Shown: positions 45,156-55,094 of the stretch, piece by piece
Position numbering within the stretch: the stretch's first letter is position 1
How the letters are laid out: each line of letters opens with the position of its first letter
Source of the DNA: Pseudomonas sp. TH41
GTDB taxonomy: Bacteria > Pseudomonadota > Gammaproteobacteria > Pseudomonadales > Pseudomonadaceae
Assembly (NCBI RefSeq): GCF_016650695.1
Contig: NZ_JAEKFH010000003.1
Location: 2,252,001 to 2,316,000, forward strand
DNA length: 64,000 nt
Direction of reading: 5' to 3'
Notes under the pieces: model-generated
The model's database searches: none
The model's input: only the letters and a program-made list of their open reading frames with translations
What the model was told of the DNA's origin: nothing
Made by a program: the position numbers and the translations under genes

Positions 45156-45191
45156 GCTCGGCAGTTTTCCGTCCCCGTACAGGTATTCCCT

Positions 45192-45914
45192 ATGAAACGT
45201 CCAAGTGGTCGCGCTGCCGATCAGCTCCGCTCGATCCGCATCACCCGCAACTACACCAAACACGCCGAGGGATCTGTACTGGTCGAGTTCGGTGATACTA
45301 AAGTCATTTGCACCGTCAGCGTCGAAAACGGCGTGCCGCGTTTCCTGAAAGGTCAGGGCCAAGGCTGGCTGACCGCCGAATACGGCATGCTGCCGCGCGC
45401 CACCGGCGAGCGTAACCAGCGTGAAGCGAGCCGTGGCAAACAAGGCGGCCGTACCCTGGAAATCCAGCGTCTGATCGGTCGTTCCCTGCGCGCGTCCCTG
45501 GACATGTCCAAGCTGGGCGACGTCACCCTGTACGTCGACTGCGACGTGATCCAGGCTGATGGCGGCACCCGCACCGCGTCCATCACCGGTGCCATGGTTG
45601 CACTGATTGATGCCTTGAAAGTGATCAAGAAACGCGGCGGCCTGAAAGGCGGCGACCCGCTGAAACAAATGATCGCCGCCGTTTCGGTCGGCATGTACCA
45701 GGGCGAGCCTGTGCTCGACCTCGACTACCTGGAAGACTCGGCTGCCGAGACCGACCTGAACGTGGTGATGACCAGCACGGGCGGTTTCATCGAAGTTCAG
45801 GGCACTGCCGAAGGTGCACCGTTCCAGCCAGAAGAGCTGACCGCTATGCTGGAACTGGCGAAGAAAGGCATGACCGAGATCTTCGAACTGCAAAAGGCTG
45901 CACTGGCCGACTGA
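45192..45914 (+). CDS. rph: Ribonuclease PH
   Basis: 240 aa, intact (no truncation of the E. coli K-12 type). Segments '[22 protein letters not shown]', '[22 protein letters not shown]', '[20 protein letters not shown]' and '[19 protein letters not shown]' are diagnostic. It trims tRNA 3' ends using phosphate. A DUF4870 gene starts 28 nt downstream and is probably co-transcribed. Confidence 0.97.
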   Translation: MKRPSGRAADQLRSIRITRNYTKHAEGSVLVEFGDTKVICTVSVENGVPRFLKGQGQGWLTAEYGMLPRATGERNQREASRGKQGGRTLEIQRLIGRSLRASLDMSKLGDVTLYVDCDVIQADGGTRTASITGAMVALIDALKVIKKRGGLKGGDPLKQMIAAVSVGMYQGEPVLDLDYLEDSAAETDLNVVMTSTGGFIEVQGTAEGAPFQPEELTAMLELAKKGMTEIFELQKAALAD

Positions 45915-45942
45915 TTGGACCGCTCCACGCAAGGAGGACGCC

Positions 45943-46311
45943 ATGAGTGACGAGCAACTGCCGCTTCCCACGCCGAGCCATGAGGTTCGTCAGTGGGCGA
46001 TGTTTTGTCACTTGTCCGCCTTGCTGGGGATCTGGGTTCCCTTCGGTACGCTGATCGGCCCGCTGATTCTCTGGCAGATGAAGCGTGAGATGGACCCGTT
46101 CATCGATGCGCAGGGCAAGGAGGCGCTGAATTTTCAGATCACTGTCGCCATTGCCTCCGCCATTTGCTTGTTGCTGATGGTGGTGATCGTCGGGTTCTTC
46201 CTGTTCGGTCTGGTCGCGATCGGTGCGCTGGTGCTGGCGATCATCGGCGGCGTGAAGGCTAATGAAGGGCTGCCTTACCGGTATCCGTTCACTTGGCGGT
46301 TGATCAAATAA
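45943..46311 (+). CDS. DUF4870 small membrane protein
   Basis: 122 aa with AGGAGG upstream. The N-terminal 'HEVRQWAMFCHLSALLGIWVP', 'LIGPLILWQMKREMDPFIDAQGKEALNFQ' and two or three hydrophobic helices are the DUF4870 (Tic20-like) pattern. Inner membrane; function unknown. It follows rph in the same direction, and a REP doublet then a terminator end the unit. Confidence 0.88.
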   Translation: MSDEQLPLPTPSHEVRQWAMFCHLSALLGIWVPFGTLIGPLILWQMKREMDPFIDAQGKEALNFQITVAIASAICLLLMVVIVGFFLFGLVAIGALVLAIIGGVKANEGLPYRYPFTWRLIK

Positions 46312-46319
46312 CGATCAGC

Positions 46320-46401
46320 TGTAGGAGCGAGCTTGCTCGCGATGGTGTGTCAGCTACATTGATGTTGACTGACACACCATCGCGAGCGAGCTCGCTCCCA
46401 C
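46320..46401. repeat. REP doublet (BIME)
   Basis: 'gtaggagcgagcttgctcgcgatggtgtgtcag' pairs with inverted 'ctgacacaccatcgcgagcgagctcgctccc', so both arms extend into the spacer and form a hairpin of about 33 bp with few mismatches. It follows the DUF4870 stop. Confidence 0.88.
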
Positions 46402-46472
46402 ATTGAAAAATCAGCGTGCACAAAAAAACCGCCAGCAATCAGGCTGTGTGAAACGCAGTTCCCCGCGGTTTA

Positions 46473-46508
46473 AAACAAATGCCCCGACTTTTCGGGGCAT
46501 TTGTTTTT
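46473..46508. terminator. Strong bidirectional terminator
   Basis: Stem aaacaaatgccccga / tcggggcatttgttt with a short loop and T-tracts on both sides (46473-46508). The remaining gap to gltS (46509-46782) is AT-rich, has no gene, and probably carries the gltS promoter; no convincing -35/-10 pair was picked. Confidence 0.9.
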
Positions 46509-46782
46509 ATGAAATTAAATTAACCTCTCCAGCCCACACACGTTTCGTTCTTACACTTTTAGTCACAACTGCAAAGCCTCAGCACGGCCTATATGTTTGG
46601 CGTTGAGACTTGTCGGTTGATAAAGTTGCCACAAGTAATATTTATTCAGAAATATTTCGATATATTAAGGCCATTGACGGTCCTTGAATTTAAAAAACAA
46701 TCAGTGTTGAGACGATCAACCTGTTCAAGAGGCGTGTCCAGGTAAAAAGTTCGCCCCTGAATATATATCCAAGAATATCCCA

Positions 46783-47988
46783 ATGATTCAGCTCGATTTT
46801 TATGGAACACTTGTGGCCGCCTCTTTAGTACTGTTACTGGGGCGCGGGCTGGTCACACGAATCGGTTTTTTACGCAGTTACAATATCCCTGAGCCTGTAG
46901 CAGGTGGTCTGGTAGTGGCTCTGCTTCTTCTGGCTTTGCGGGGGGGTGATATCGATGTCCGATTTGACACCTCACTGCAAACTCCCTTGATGTTGGCTTT
47001 TTTTGCCACCATCGGCTTGAGTGCAGACTTTGCCAGCCTGAAGAAAGGCGGGCGCGTAGTAGGGATCTTTCTTCTGGCGGTCATCGGGCTTCTGGTGGTC
47101 CAGAATGCCATGGGCATTGGCCTCGCAAAGGCCTTGGGGCTCGATCCGTTGATGGGCTTGTTGACGGGCTCGATTACGTTGTCTGGCGGTCACGGTACCG
47201 GCGCTGCATGGGGAGCGACGTTCAGCGAGAAGTTTGGCCTGGCTTCCGCCTCCGAACTCGCGATGGCCTCTGCTACGTTTGGCTTGGTGCTGGGTGGTTT
47301 GATTGGTGGTCCGGTCGCTCGCCTGCTCATCAAACGTGTCCAGACACCCGGTTGCGAGAAAGATAAGCCGCCACTGCCGAAGGGCTTTGAGCAGCCAAAC
47401 AAAGAGCGCTCGATCACGCCGTTTTCGTTTATCGAGACGCTCGCCCTGATCGCCGTCAGTCTGATGGCAGGCTCCCTCTTGAATGGCCTGCTCCACGGAA
47501 CTGCATTTGAGTTGCCGACGTTCGTATGTGTCTTGTTCGTGGGTGTGGTCTTACGCAATGGCCTTTCCGCACTTGGCTTGTATCAGGTGTTTGAGCGTGA
47601 AGTTTCCGTGTTGGGGAATGTCAGCTTATCGCTGTTTCTGGCGATCGCTCTGATGTCGCTCAAGCTGTGGGATCTGGCAGCACTGGCGTTACCGATCTTT
47701 ATCATCCTGGCCGCGCAAGCGTTGGTCATGGCACTGTTTGCGATTTTCGTGACATTCAGAATGATGGGCAGCAACTACGATGCGGCAGTTCTGGCGGCAG
47801 GGCACTGCGGTTTTGGACTAGGAGCAACGCCAACGGCCATCGCTAACATGCAGGCGGTGACACAACGCTACGGACCTTCGCAGATAGCGTTCCTGGTGGT
47901 GCCAATGGTGGGAGCTTTCTTCATCGATATCATTAATGTCGTCGTGATCAAGTTGTACCTTGCGCTGCCGTTTTTCGCCGCTGTTTGA
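46783..47988 (+). CDS. gltS: Sodium/glutamate symporter GltS
   Basis: 401 aa integral membrane protein with about ten hydrophobic segments in two inverted halves. Signature re-entrant loops: 'SITLSGGHGTGAAWGATF' in the first half and 'AAGHCGFGLGATPTAIANMQ' in the second, plus 'SYNIPEPVAGGL' near the start. Na+-driven glutamate uptake. The ribosome site is weak (AAGAAT). A terminator follows 57 nt after the stop. Confidence 0.94.
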   Translation: MIQLDFYGTLVAASLVLLLGRGLVTRIGFLRSYNIPEPVAGGLVVALLLLALRGGDIDVRFDTSLQTPLMLAFFATIGLSADFASLKKGGRVVGIFLLAVIGLLVVQNAMGIGLAKALGLDPLMGLLTGSITLSGGHGTGAAWGATFSEKFGLASASELAMASATFGLVLGGLIGGPVARLLIKRVQTPGCEKDKPPLPKGFEQPNKERSITPFSFIETLALIAVSLMAGSLLNGLLHGTAFELPTFVCVLFVGVVLRNGLSALGLYQVFEREVSVLGNVSLSLFLAIALMSLKLWDLAALALPIFIILAAQALVMALFAIFVTFRMMGSNYDAAVLAAGHCGFGLGATPTAIANMQAVTQRYGPSQIAFLVVPMVGAFFIDIINVVVIKLYLALPFFAAV

Positions 47989-48044
47989 AGTTCTGGTCAC
48001 TGGGCCTGTGTTGACAGGCCTGAGTGAACTACTTAGTGCATAAA

Positions 48045-48076
48045 AAAATGCCCGTATCTTGCGATACGGGCATTTT
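48045..48076. terminator. Bidirectional terminator between gltS and crc
   Basis: Stem aaaatgcccgtatc / gatacgggcatttt, loop ttgc, with A- and T-runs on both sides. It serves the convergent gltS and crc genes. Confidence 0.92.
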
Positions 48077-48153
48077 CTTTGACCGGCGAGTAGATTGCCC
48101 GGTTTTCATACAGTCTGACTGACGTCGGCGTGTTCGCGTCTGCGAAGCGACGC

Positions 48154-48933
48154 TTAGATGGTCAGCGTCCAGTCGTAGTCCACGATCAGCGGTGCATGCT
48201 GCGAGAACCGTGGTTGACGTGGCAAGCGTGCGCTGCGAACGAAACGACGCAGGCCCGGAGTCAGCAACTGATAGTCGAAGCGCCAACCGAGGTTGAGCAT
48301 TTCCGCCTGTTCGTTGTCCGGCCACCAGCTGTACTGGTCGCCTTCACGGCTGACTTCGCGCAGGGCATCGACATAACCCATGTTGCCGACAATCTCGTCC
48401 ATCCAGGCCCGTTCAGGTGCCAGGAATCCCGGGGATTGCTGGCTGTCGCGCCAGTTCTTGATATCCAGCTTCTGTTGCGCCACGTACAGCGAGCCACAGT
48501 AGATGTACTCGCGACGTTTGCGTCGCTGTTTATCCAGATAACGGGCGAAATCGTCCATTAGCTTGAACTTCTGGTTCAAGTCTTCATCGCCATTCTGCCC
48601 CGAAGGGAGCAGCAAGGTCGCGATGCTGACCTTATCGAAATCGGCTTGCAGGTAGCGCCCGTAGCGGTCGGCCGTCTCGAAGCCGAGACCGCTGATGACT
48701 GCCTTCGGTTGCAACCGCGAATACAAAGCCACGCCACCCTGGGCGGGAACTTCGGCTTCGCAGGCATAAAGGAAGTAGCCATCCAGTTGGAAGGCTGGAT
48801 CGTCCAGTTCAAAGGCGGAGGCGCGGGTGTCCTGCAGGCAGATGACGTCGGCATTCTGTGCTTGCAGCCAACTGAGCAAACCTCGCTCCACTGCAGCCTG
48901 AATACCATTGACGTTCACACTGATGATCCGCAT
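48154..48933 (-). CDS. crc: Catabolite repression control protein Crc
   Basis: 259 aa from ATG 48933 ('MRIISVNVNGIQAAVERGLL'); an upstream in-frame ATG (48969) would add 12 residues. It has the exonuclease III/AP-endonuclease fold ('VICLQDTRA', 'YIYCGSLYV', 'QYSWWPDNEQAEMLNLGWRFDY'), but the expected active-site motifs are changed, as in known Crc, which is not a nuclease. With Hfq it blocks translation of catabolic mRNAs carrying A-rich motifs. The divergent crc/pyrE pair is a Pseudomonas hallmark. Confidence 0.96.
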   Translation of the reverse strand: MRIISVNVNGIQAAVERGLLSWLQAQNADVICLQDTRASAFELDDPAFQLDGYFLYACEAEVPAQGGVALYSRLQPKAVISGLGFETADRYGRYLQADFDKVSIATLLLPSGQNGDEDLNQKFKLMDDFARYLDKQRRKRREYIYCGSLYVAQQKLDIKNWRDSQQSPGFLAPERAWMDEIVGNMGYVDALREVSREGDQYSWWPDNEQAEMLNLGWRFDYQLLTPGLRRFVRSARLPRQPRFSQHAPLIVDYDWTLTI

Positions 48934-49015
48934 AAATGGCCCCAAAAATCGCGTGCGTGTATGATACACGGCGTCAACCTAATTAGCTAAATCCGTGGTA
49001 TTTGGGGTTTTTTTC

Positions 49016-49660
49016 ATGCAAGCGTATCAGCGCGACTTCATTCGTTTTGCCATTGATCGTGGCGTTTTGCGCTTCGGTGAGTTCACCCTGAAGTCCGGGC
49101 GTACCAGTCCATACTTCTTCAATGCCGGCCTGTTCAACTCAGGTTCGGCCCTGGCGCAGCTAGGTCGTTTCTACGCGGCAGCCATCGTCGAGAGCGGTAT
49201 TTCCTTCGACGTACTGTTCGGTCCGGCCTACAAAGGCATCCCGTTGGCTGCGACCACCGCAGTGGCGCTGGCCGAACACCATGGCCGTGATTTGCCATGG
49301 TGCTTCAACCGCAAGGAAGCCAAGGCCCACGGCGAAGGCGGTAGCCTGGTCGGCGCCCCGCTGACCGGCGACGTATTGATCATCGACGACGTGATCACTG
49401 CAGGCACTGCCATCCGCGAAGTGATGCAGATCATCGCGTCCCAGGACGGCGCCAAGGCTGCCGGCGTACTGATCGCCCTCAACCGTCAGGAGCGTGGCAA
49501 CGGCGAGTTGTCGGCGATCCAGGAAGTGGAGCGCGATTTCGGTATTCCGGTGATCAGCATTGTTTCGCTGAACCAGGTGCTGGAGTTCCTGGCGGACGAT
49601 CCGCAGCTCAAGCAATACTTGCCGGCGGTAGAAGCCTACCGCGCCCAGTTCGGCGTCTGA
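49016..49660 (+). CDS. pyrE: Orotate phosphoribosyltransferase
   Basis: 214 aa. ATG 49016 chosen because '[20 protein letters not shown]' is the family start; GGGG lies 8 nt before it. PRPP-binding motif '[19 protein letters not shown]' and '[18 protein letters not shown]' are clear. Makes OMP in pyrimidine synthesis. Convergent with argB across a REP doublet and terminator. Confidence 0.97.
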   Translation: MQAYQRDFIRFAIDRGVLRFGEFTLKSGRTSPYFFNAGLFNSGSALAQLGRFYAAAIVESGISFDVLFGPAYKGIPLAATTAVALAEHHGRDLPWCFNRKEAKAHGEGGSLVGAPLTGDVLIIDDVITAGTAIREVMQIIASQDGAKAAGVLIALNRQERGNGELSAIQEVERDFGIPVISIVSLNQVLEFLADDPQLKQYLPAVEAYRAQFGV

Positions 49661-49672
49661 CAACATGGATTC

Positions 49673-49773
49673 TGTAGGAGCGAGCTTGCTCGCGATGGAC
49701 ATAAGAGCACCGCGTTTCGTCAGGCGCCCCGCGTAATCGTTGACGTTTTTCGCGAGCAAGCTCGCTCCTACAG
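49673..49773. repeat. REP doublet (BIME)
   Basis: 'gtaggagcgagcttgctcgcga' and inverted 'tcgcgagcaagctcgctcctac' around a spacer of about 55 nt that resembles the spacers at 36165 and 54964 ('caggcgccccgcgtaatcgtt'). Located after pyrE. Confidence 0.9.
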
Positions 49774-49785
49774 GGATCGCAGGCA

Positions 49786-49825
49786 AAAAAAGACCCCGCT
49801 CAACCAGGTTGAGCGGGGTCTTTTT
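49786..49825. terminator. Strong bidirectional terminator between pyrE and argB
   Basis: Stem agaccccgctcaac (49791-49804) / gttgagcggggtct (49808-49821), flanked by A-run and T-run, ends both convergent transcripts. Confidence 0.93.
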
Positions 49826-49836
49826 GTGTGTGCTGC

Positions 49837-50742
<906 letters not shown>

Positions 50743-50781
50743 TCAGGGCTCCGGCACTTCGATAAAAGGCGCTTCAATAAA

Positions 50782-52179
50782 TTAAAACGGTAGTTGGAGA
50801 TCAGGTGCAACACGCTTCAACTGGACTTTGAAAACGTCCTTGATGCGTTGCAATTCCGCCTCGTCATCGGCCTCGAAACGCAGCACCAGCACCGGTGTGG
50901 TGTTGGACGCGCGCACCAGGCCCCAGCCTTTGGCGTAGTCGACTCGCACGCCGTCAATGGTGGTCAGGTCAGCGCCTTCTCCCCACTTCGCGTCGTGCAA
51001 TGCATCAATGATGCTGAATTTGCTCTCTTCGGTCACATGGATATTGATTTCCGGCGTAGAAATATCGTTCGGGAAGGTCGCAAACAGCTCTTCCGCCGAG
51101 GATTTTTCCTTGCTGAGGATTTCCAGCAGTCGCGCGGCGCTGTAAATGCCGTCGTCGAAACCGAACCAGCGTTCCTTGAAGAAGATGTGCCCGCTCATTT
51201 CGCCGGCCAACAGCGCGCCGGTCTGTTTCATTTTCTTTTTGATCAACGAGTGACCGGTCTTCCACATGAGCGGGCGACCGCCGTATTCCTTGATTAGCGG
51301 CGTCAGGCGGCGGGTGCATTTGACGTCGAAGATGATTTCCGCGTCGGTGTTGCGCGCCAGTACGTCGCGGGCGAACAGCATCAGCAAGCGGTCCGGGTAG
51401 ACGATGCTGCCGGTGTTGGTCACTACGCCTACGCGATCGCCGTCGCCGTCGAAGGCCAGGCCGATGTCGGCGTTGGTTTCCTTGACCTTGGCGATCAGGT
51501 CCACAAGATTTTCAGGCTTGCCCGGATCCGGGTGATGGTTCGGGAAGTTGCCGTCGACTTCGCAGAACAGCGGGATGACTTCGCAGTTCAATGCTTCGAT
51601 AAGTTGCGGGGCAATCACGCCGGCAGCGCCGTTGCCGCAGTCGACCACCACCTTCAGACGGCGGGCGAGTTTGATGTCCTGGACGATTTCGGTGTTGTAG
51701 CGATCGAGAATCTCGACCTGGGTGACGCTGCCTTTGCCGCTGCTCAGATTGTTGGTCTTGAGGCGGTCGTGCAGGGCCTGAATCTGTTCGTTGGCCAAGG
51801 TGTCGCCAGCGATGACGATCTTGAAGCCGTTGTAGTTCGACGGGTTGTGGCTGCCGGTGAGCATCACCCCGGATTTACCGGCCAGGACGTTGGCGGCGTA
51901 ATACAACGCAGGCGTAGGCACCAGGCCAACGTCGCTGACGTGGCAACCGCTGTCGGCGAGGCCTTTGATCAATTGTTCAACCAGTTCCGGGCCGGACAGG
52001 CGACCGTCGCGGCCAACGGATACGTTCGGTTCGTCCTGGGCCAGACTCTGGGCACCGATGGCGCGACCGAGCCAATAAGCGGTTTCAGCGTTCAGAAATT
52101 CCGGGACGGTGCCGCGAATGTCGTAGGCGCGGAAGATGCTGTCGGGGAATTTGGGTGCGACTTGGGCTGGGCTGCTCAT
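50782..52179 (-). CDS. algC: Phosphomannomutase/phosphoglucomutase AlgC
   Basis: 465 aa. Start 'FPDSIFRAYDIRGTVPEFL', phosphoserine loop 'VMLTGSHNPSNYNG', metal loop 'AFDGDGDRVGVVTNTG', sugar loop 'GEMSGHIFFKE' and C-terminal phosphate site 'RASNTTPVLVLRFEAD'. It makes mannose-1-P and glucose-1-P for alginate, LPS and other exopolysaccharides. It has the single-domain AlgC length, not the long N-terminally extended form of some species. Lies between dut and argB as in P. aeruginosa. Confidence 0.96.
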   Translation of the reverse strand: MSSPAQVAPKFPDSIFRAYDIRGTVPEFLNAETAYWLGRAIGAQSLAQDEPNVSVGRDGRLSGPELVEQLIKGLADSGCHVSDVGLVPTPALYYAANVLAGKSGVMLTGSHNPSNYNGFKIVIAGDTLANEQIQALHDRLKTNNLSSGKGSVTQVEILDRYNTEIVQDIKLARRLKVVVDCGNGAAGVIAPQLIEALNCEVIPLFCEVDGNFPNHHPDPGKPENLVDLIAKVKETNADIGLAFDGDGDRVGVVTNTGSIVYPDRLLMLFARDVLARNTDAEIIFDVKCTRRLTPLIKEYGGRPLMWKTGHSLIKKKMKQTGALLAGEMSGHIFFKERWFGFDDGIYSAARLLEILSKEKSSAEELFATFPNDISTPEINIHVTEESKFSIIDALHDAKWGEGADLTTIDGVRVDYAKGWGLVRASNTTPVLVLRFEADDEAELQRIKDVFKVQLKRVAPDLQLPF

Positions 52180-52380
52180 TACTGGAAATGCTCCATCTCG
52201 AAGGTGGCTGGACCTGGCCGCGAAGTACTCGTCGACCGGCTCAAACTGAAGGGTATGACGGCGTTTTCCACTGAGAGTTCGTGGTGCGAAAAGGCCATGA
52301 CATCGACGTCAGTGCGTATTTGGTCGGCCAATGCCTTGATTTCCGAAGCTAAAACTGTCGCTGAAATAGACCCGATTTCC

Positions 52381-52466
52381 CTGTAGGAGCTGCCGAAGGC
52401 TGCGATCTTTTGACTTTGGCTTTAAAAACAAGATCAAAAGATCGCAGCCTGCGGCAGCTCCTACAA
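52381..52466. repeat. Long inverted repeat (REP type) between dut and algC
   Basis: 'ctgtaggagctgccgaaggctgcgatcttttga' pairs with 'tcaaaagatcgcagcctgcggcagctcctaca', about 32 bp with a couple of mismatches around a 20-nt loop. This is a REP class different from the 'gcgagcttgctcgc' type. Within the 295-nt dut-algC gap; nothing else is evident there. Confidence 0.88.
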
Positions 52467-52474
52467 GGAGGACT

Positions 52475-52930
52475 TCAGTGGCTGCCGGAATGCCCGAAGC
52501 CGCCCGCGCCGCGCTCGGTTTCAACGAACTCTTCGACCATCTCGAAGTGTGCTTGAACCACCGGCACCAGAACCAGCTGAGCCAGGCGTTCGCCAACCAC
52601 CATGTTGAAATCGGTCTGGCCACGGTTCCAGCACGAGACCATCAATGGCCCCTGGTAGTCGGAGTCGATCAAACCGACCAGATTGCCCAGTACGATGCCG
52701 TGTTTATGGCCCAGACCTGAGCGCGGCAGAATCAGCGCCGCCAAACCTGGGTCGCCGATATAGACGGACAGGCCGGTCGGGATCAGCACGGTTTCGCCCG
52801 GCTTGATCACGGTGTCTTTTTCCAGCATGGCGCGCAGGTCGAGGCCGGCGGAGCCAGGTGTGGCGTACTGCGGCAGCGGGAATTCGCTGCCGATGCGAGG
52901 GTCGAGGATCTTGGCTTGCAAAGCGTGCAT
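52475..52930 (-). CDS. dut: dUTP diphosphatase
   Basis: 151 aa from ATG 52930 ('[20 protein letters not shown]'); longer in-frame starts run into coaBC. The five dUTPase motifs are present: '[10 protein letters not shown]', '[15 protein letters not shown]', '[17 protein letters not shown]', '[10 protein letters not shown]' and Gly-rich tail '[11 protein letters not shown]'. Removes dUTP and supplies dUMP. It lies 5 nt after coaBC, a common pairing. Confidence 0.97.
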   Translation of the reverse strand: MHALQAKILDPRIGSEFPLPQYATPGSAGLDLRAMLEKDTVIKPGETVLIPTGLSVYIGDPGLAALILPRSGLGHKHGIVLGNLVGLIDSDYQGPLMVSCWNRGQTDFNMVVGERLAQLVLVPVVQAHFEMVEEFVETERGAGGFGHSGSH

Positions 52931-52935
52931 GTAAA

Positions 52936-54144
52936 TTAAACCTGGTTCAGACGTTCGGCGATAAAAGTGACCAATTGTCGAGCAATCTTGCTCTTGCTGG
53001 TCTGGGCGAAAAGTGTGGCGTGTAACTGACGGTCGATCACGCTGCAGGCGTTTTCTTCGCTGTTGAAGCCAATACTCGGGTTGGCGACGTCGTTGGCGAC
53101 GATCAAATCGAGGTTCTTGTCTTTCAACTTGCGGGCCGCGTAATCGAGTAAGTGTTCGGTTTCGGCGGCGAAACCGACACTGAACGGACGGTCGGGGCGC
53201 GTGGCGATGGTGGCCAGGATGTCCGGGTTGCGCACCATCTGCAGCAACAAGCCGTCGCCGTTCGTAGGGTCTTTCTTGAGTTTCTGTGGGGCCACGACTT
53301 CTGGGCGGTAGTCCGCGACCGCTGCCGAAGCGATAAACAGGTCGCAAGGGATCGCGGCTTCACAGGCGGCGAGCATGTCGCGGGCGCTCACCACATCGAT
53401 GCGCGTCACGCGATCCGGGGTCGGCAGGTGCACCGGGCCGGTGATCAAGGTCACGCGGGCGCCAGCTTCCACCGCGGCTTCGGCCAAGGCAAAGCCCATT
53501 TTGCCGGAGCTGTGGTTGGTGATGTAACGCACCGGATCGATGTTTTCCTGGGTCGGGCCGGCGGTGATCAGCACGTGTTTGCCGGTCAGTGCCTGGCGCT
53601 GGAAGCAGTCTGCTGCGCACTGTGCGAGGTCGGTGGCTTCGAGCATGCGGCCCATGCCGACGTCGCCACAGGCCTGGCTGCCGGAGGCCGGGCCGAAGAC
53701 TTTCAAATGGCGGCTTTCGAGGGTTTGCAGGTTGGCCTGGGTCGCCGGATCGCGCCACATGGCCTGGTTCATCGCCGGGGCAACGGCGACCACCGCGTCG
53801 GTGGCCAGCACCAGCGTGGTCAGCAGGTCGTCGGCAATGCCTTGGGCCAGGCGGGCAATCAAGTCGGCGGTGGCGGGGGCGATCAGCACCAGGTCGGCCC
53901 ATTTGGCCAGCTCGATGTGGCCCATCGCCGCTTCAGCCGCCGGGTCCAGCAGGTCGAGGTGGACCGGGTGCCCGGACAACGCCTGCATGGTCAATGGTGT
54001 AATGAACTCGCTGCCGCCACGGGTCATGACCACGCGCACTTCGGCGCCCTGATCGATCAGGCGACGGACCAGGTCGGCGCTTTTGTAGGCAGCGATGCCG
54101 CCGCCTACGCCCAGAACGATGCGTTTCCGATACAGCCGCTGCAT
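52936..54144 (-). CDS. coaBC: Phosphopantothenoylcysteine decarboxylase/synthase CoaBC (Dfp)
   Basis: 402 aa from ATG 54144 ('[29 protein letters not shown]'), with GGCAGG upstream. The N-terminal flavoprotein CoaC half has '[23 protein letters not shown]' and 'PAMNQAMW'. The CoaB half has '[34 protein letters not shown]' and '[14 protein letters not shown]'. Two successive steps of coenzyme A synthesis. Operon with dut; divergent from radC, 136 nt apart. Confidence 0.97.
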   Translation of the reverse strand: MQRLYRKRIVLGVGGGIAAYKSADLVRRLIDQGAEVRVVMTRGGSEFITPLTMQALSGHPVHLDLLDPAAEAAMGHIELAKWADLVLIAPATADLIARLAQGIADDLLTTLVLATDAVVAVAPAMNQAMWRDPATQANLQTLESRHLKVFGPASGSQACGDVGMGRMLEATDLAQCAADCFQRQALTGKHVLITAGPTQENIDPVRYITNHSSGKMGFALAEAAVEAGARVTLITGPVHLPTPDRVTRIDVVSARDMLAACEAAIPCDLFIASAAVADYRPEVVAPQKLKKDPTNGDGLLLQMVRNPDILATIATRPDRPFSVGFAAETEHLLDYAARKLKDKNLDLIVANDVANPSIGFNSEENACSVIDRQLHATLFAQTSKSKIARQLVTFIAERLNQV

Positions 54145-54280
54145 AGGCCTGCCTTTCAATTCGATGGTGGCTGCATGGCGATACCCCCTCCCCAGGGATG
54201 AAATCGCCAGCAAAAAAGATGGGCTACGATATCACAGCGACCGCTACGGAACAGCGGCGCCCACACGACAAGGAGGTGCT

Positions 54281-54955
54281 ATGAGTATTCGCGATTGGCC
54301 GGCGGCCGAGCGGCCGCGGGAGAGGTTACTTACGCTGGGGGCGGCGAGTCTTTCAGATGCCGAGTTGCTGGCAATCTTTCTACGAACCGGCGTATCCGGC
54401 AAAAGCGCGGTGGATCTAGCTCGGCATCTACTGAGTCAGTTTGGCAGCCTGCGCTCACTGCTCGAGGCCGATCTGGCCACGTTCAGCAGGCATTTGGGGC
54501 TTGGACCCGCGAAGTTCGCTCAATTGCAGGCGGCCCAGGAAATGAGCAGGCGGCATTTGGCCGAGCGGGCACGCCAAAAACCGACACTGGAAAACCCGCG
54601 CGCGGTTCGGGAGTACCTGAAATCGATGCTGCGCCACGAGCAGCACGAGGTGTTCGGCTGCCTGTTTTTGGACTCCAAGCATCAGGTGCTGACCTTCGAG
54701 GCGCTGTTTCGCGGTTCTATCGACAACACCAGTGTCCATCCGCGGGAGGTGGTCAAGCGTGCGTTGGCTAACAACGCAGCAGCCTTGATCCTCTGTCACA
54801 ACCACCCGTCGGGGAACACCGACCCCAGTCAGGCCGACCGGGTGTTGACCAAGCGCCTGCAAAAGGCGCTGGAGTTGATCGATGTGCGGGTGCTCGACCA
54901 TTTCATCATCGGCGACGGCGATCCGCTGTCCATGGCCGAGTACGGGTGGATGTAA
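54281..54955 (+). CDS. radC: RadC family JAB/MPN-domain protein
   Basis: 224 aa, ATG 54281 behind a strong AAGGAGGTG. N-terminal helix-hairpin-helix region '[25 protein letters not shown]'. The C-terminal JAMM-like metal motif is '[18 protein letters not shown]'. Long annotated as a DNA repair protein, but the true role is unresolved. Divergent from coaBC; followed by a REP doublet. Confidence 0.94.
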   Translation: MSIRDWPAAERPRERLLTLGAASLSDAELLAIFLRTGVSGKSAVDLARHLLSQFGSLRSLLEADLATFSRHLGLGPAKFAQLQAAQEMSRRHLAERARQKPTLENPRAVREYLKSMLRHEQHEVFGCLFLDSKHQVLTFEALFRGSIDNTSVHPREVVKRALANNAAALILCHNHPSGNTDPSQADRVLTKRLQKALELIDVRVLDHFIIGDGDPLSMAEYGWM

Positions 54956-54963
54956 CCCACGTT

Positions 54964-55078
54964 CATGTAGGAGCGAGCTTGCTCGCGATAAACCTGAGAA
55001 CGCCACGGGGTGTCAGGCTTCCCGCGTTATCGTTGGCCATCATCGTCGGAACGCCGCCCGGAGCAAGCTCGCTCCTAC
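54964..55078. repeat. REP doublet (BIME)
   Basis: 'catgtaggagcgagcttgctcgcga' and inverted 'ggagcaagctcgctcctaca' around a spacer containing 'aacctgagaacgccacggggtgtcaggcttcccgcgttatcgtt'-like sequence, nearly the same as at 36165-36268. It separates the convergent radC and binding-protein genes. Confidence 0.9.
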
Positions 55079-55094
55079 AGGTTTTGTGGCGAAA

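Noticed and set aside
46403-46606. 67-codon frame after the DUF4870 gene
   Set aside because: Runs through a strong intrinsic terminator.
50957-51145. Frames opposite algC
   Set aside because: Shadows of a well-conserved enzyme gene.
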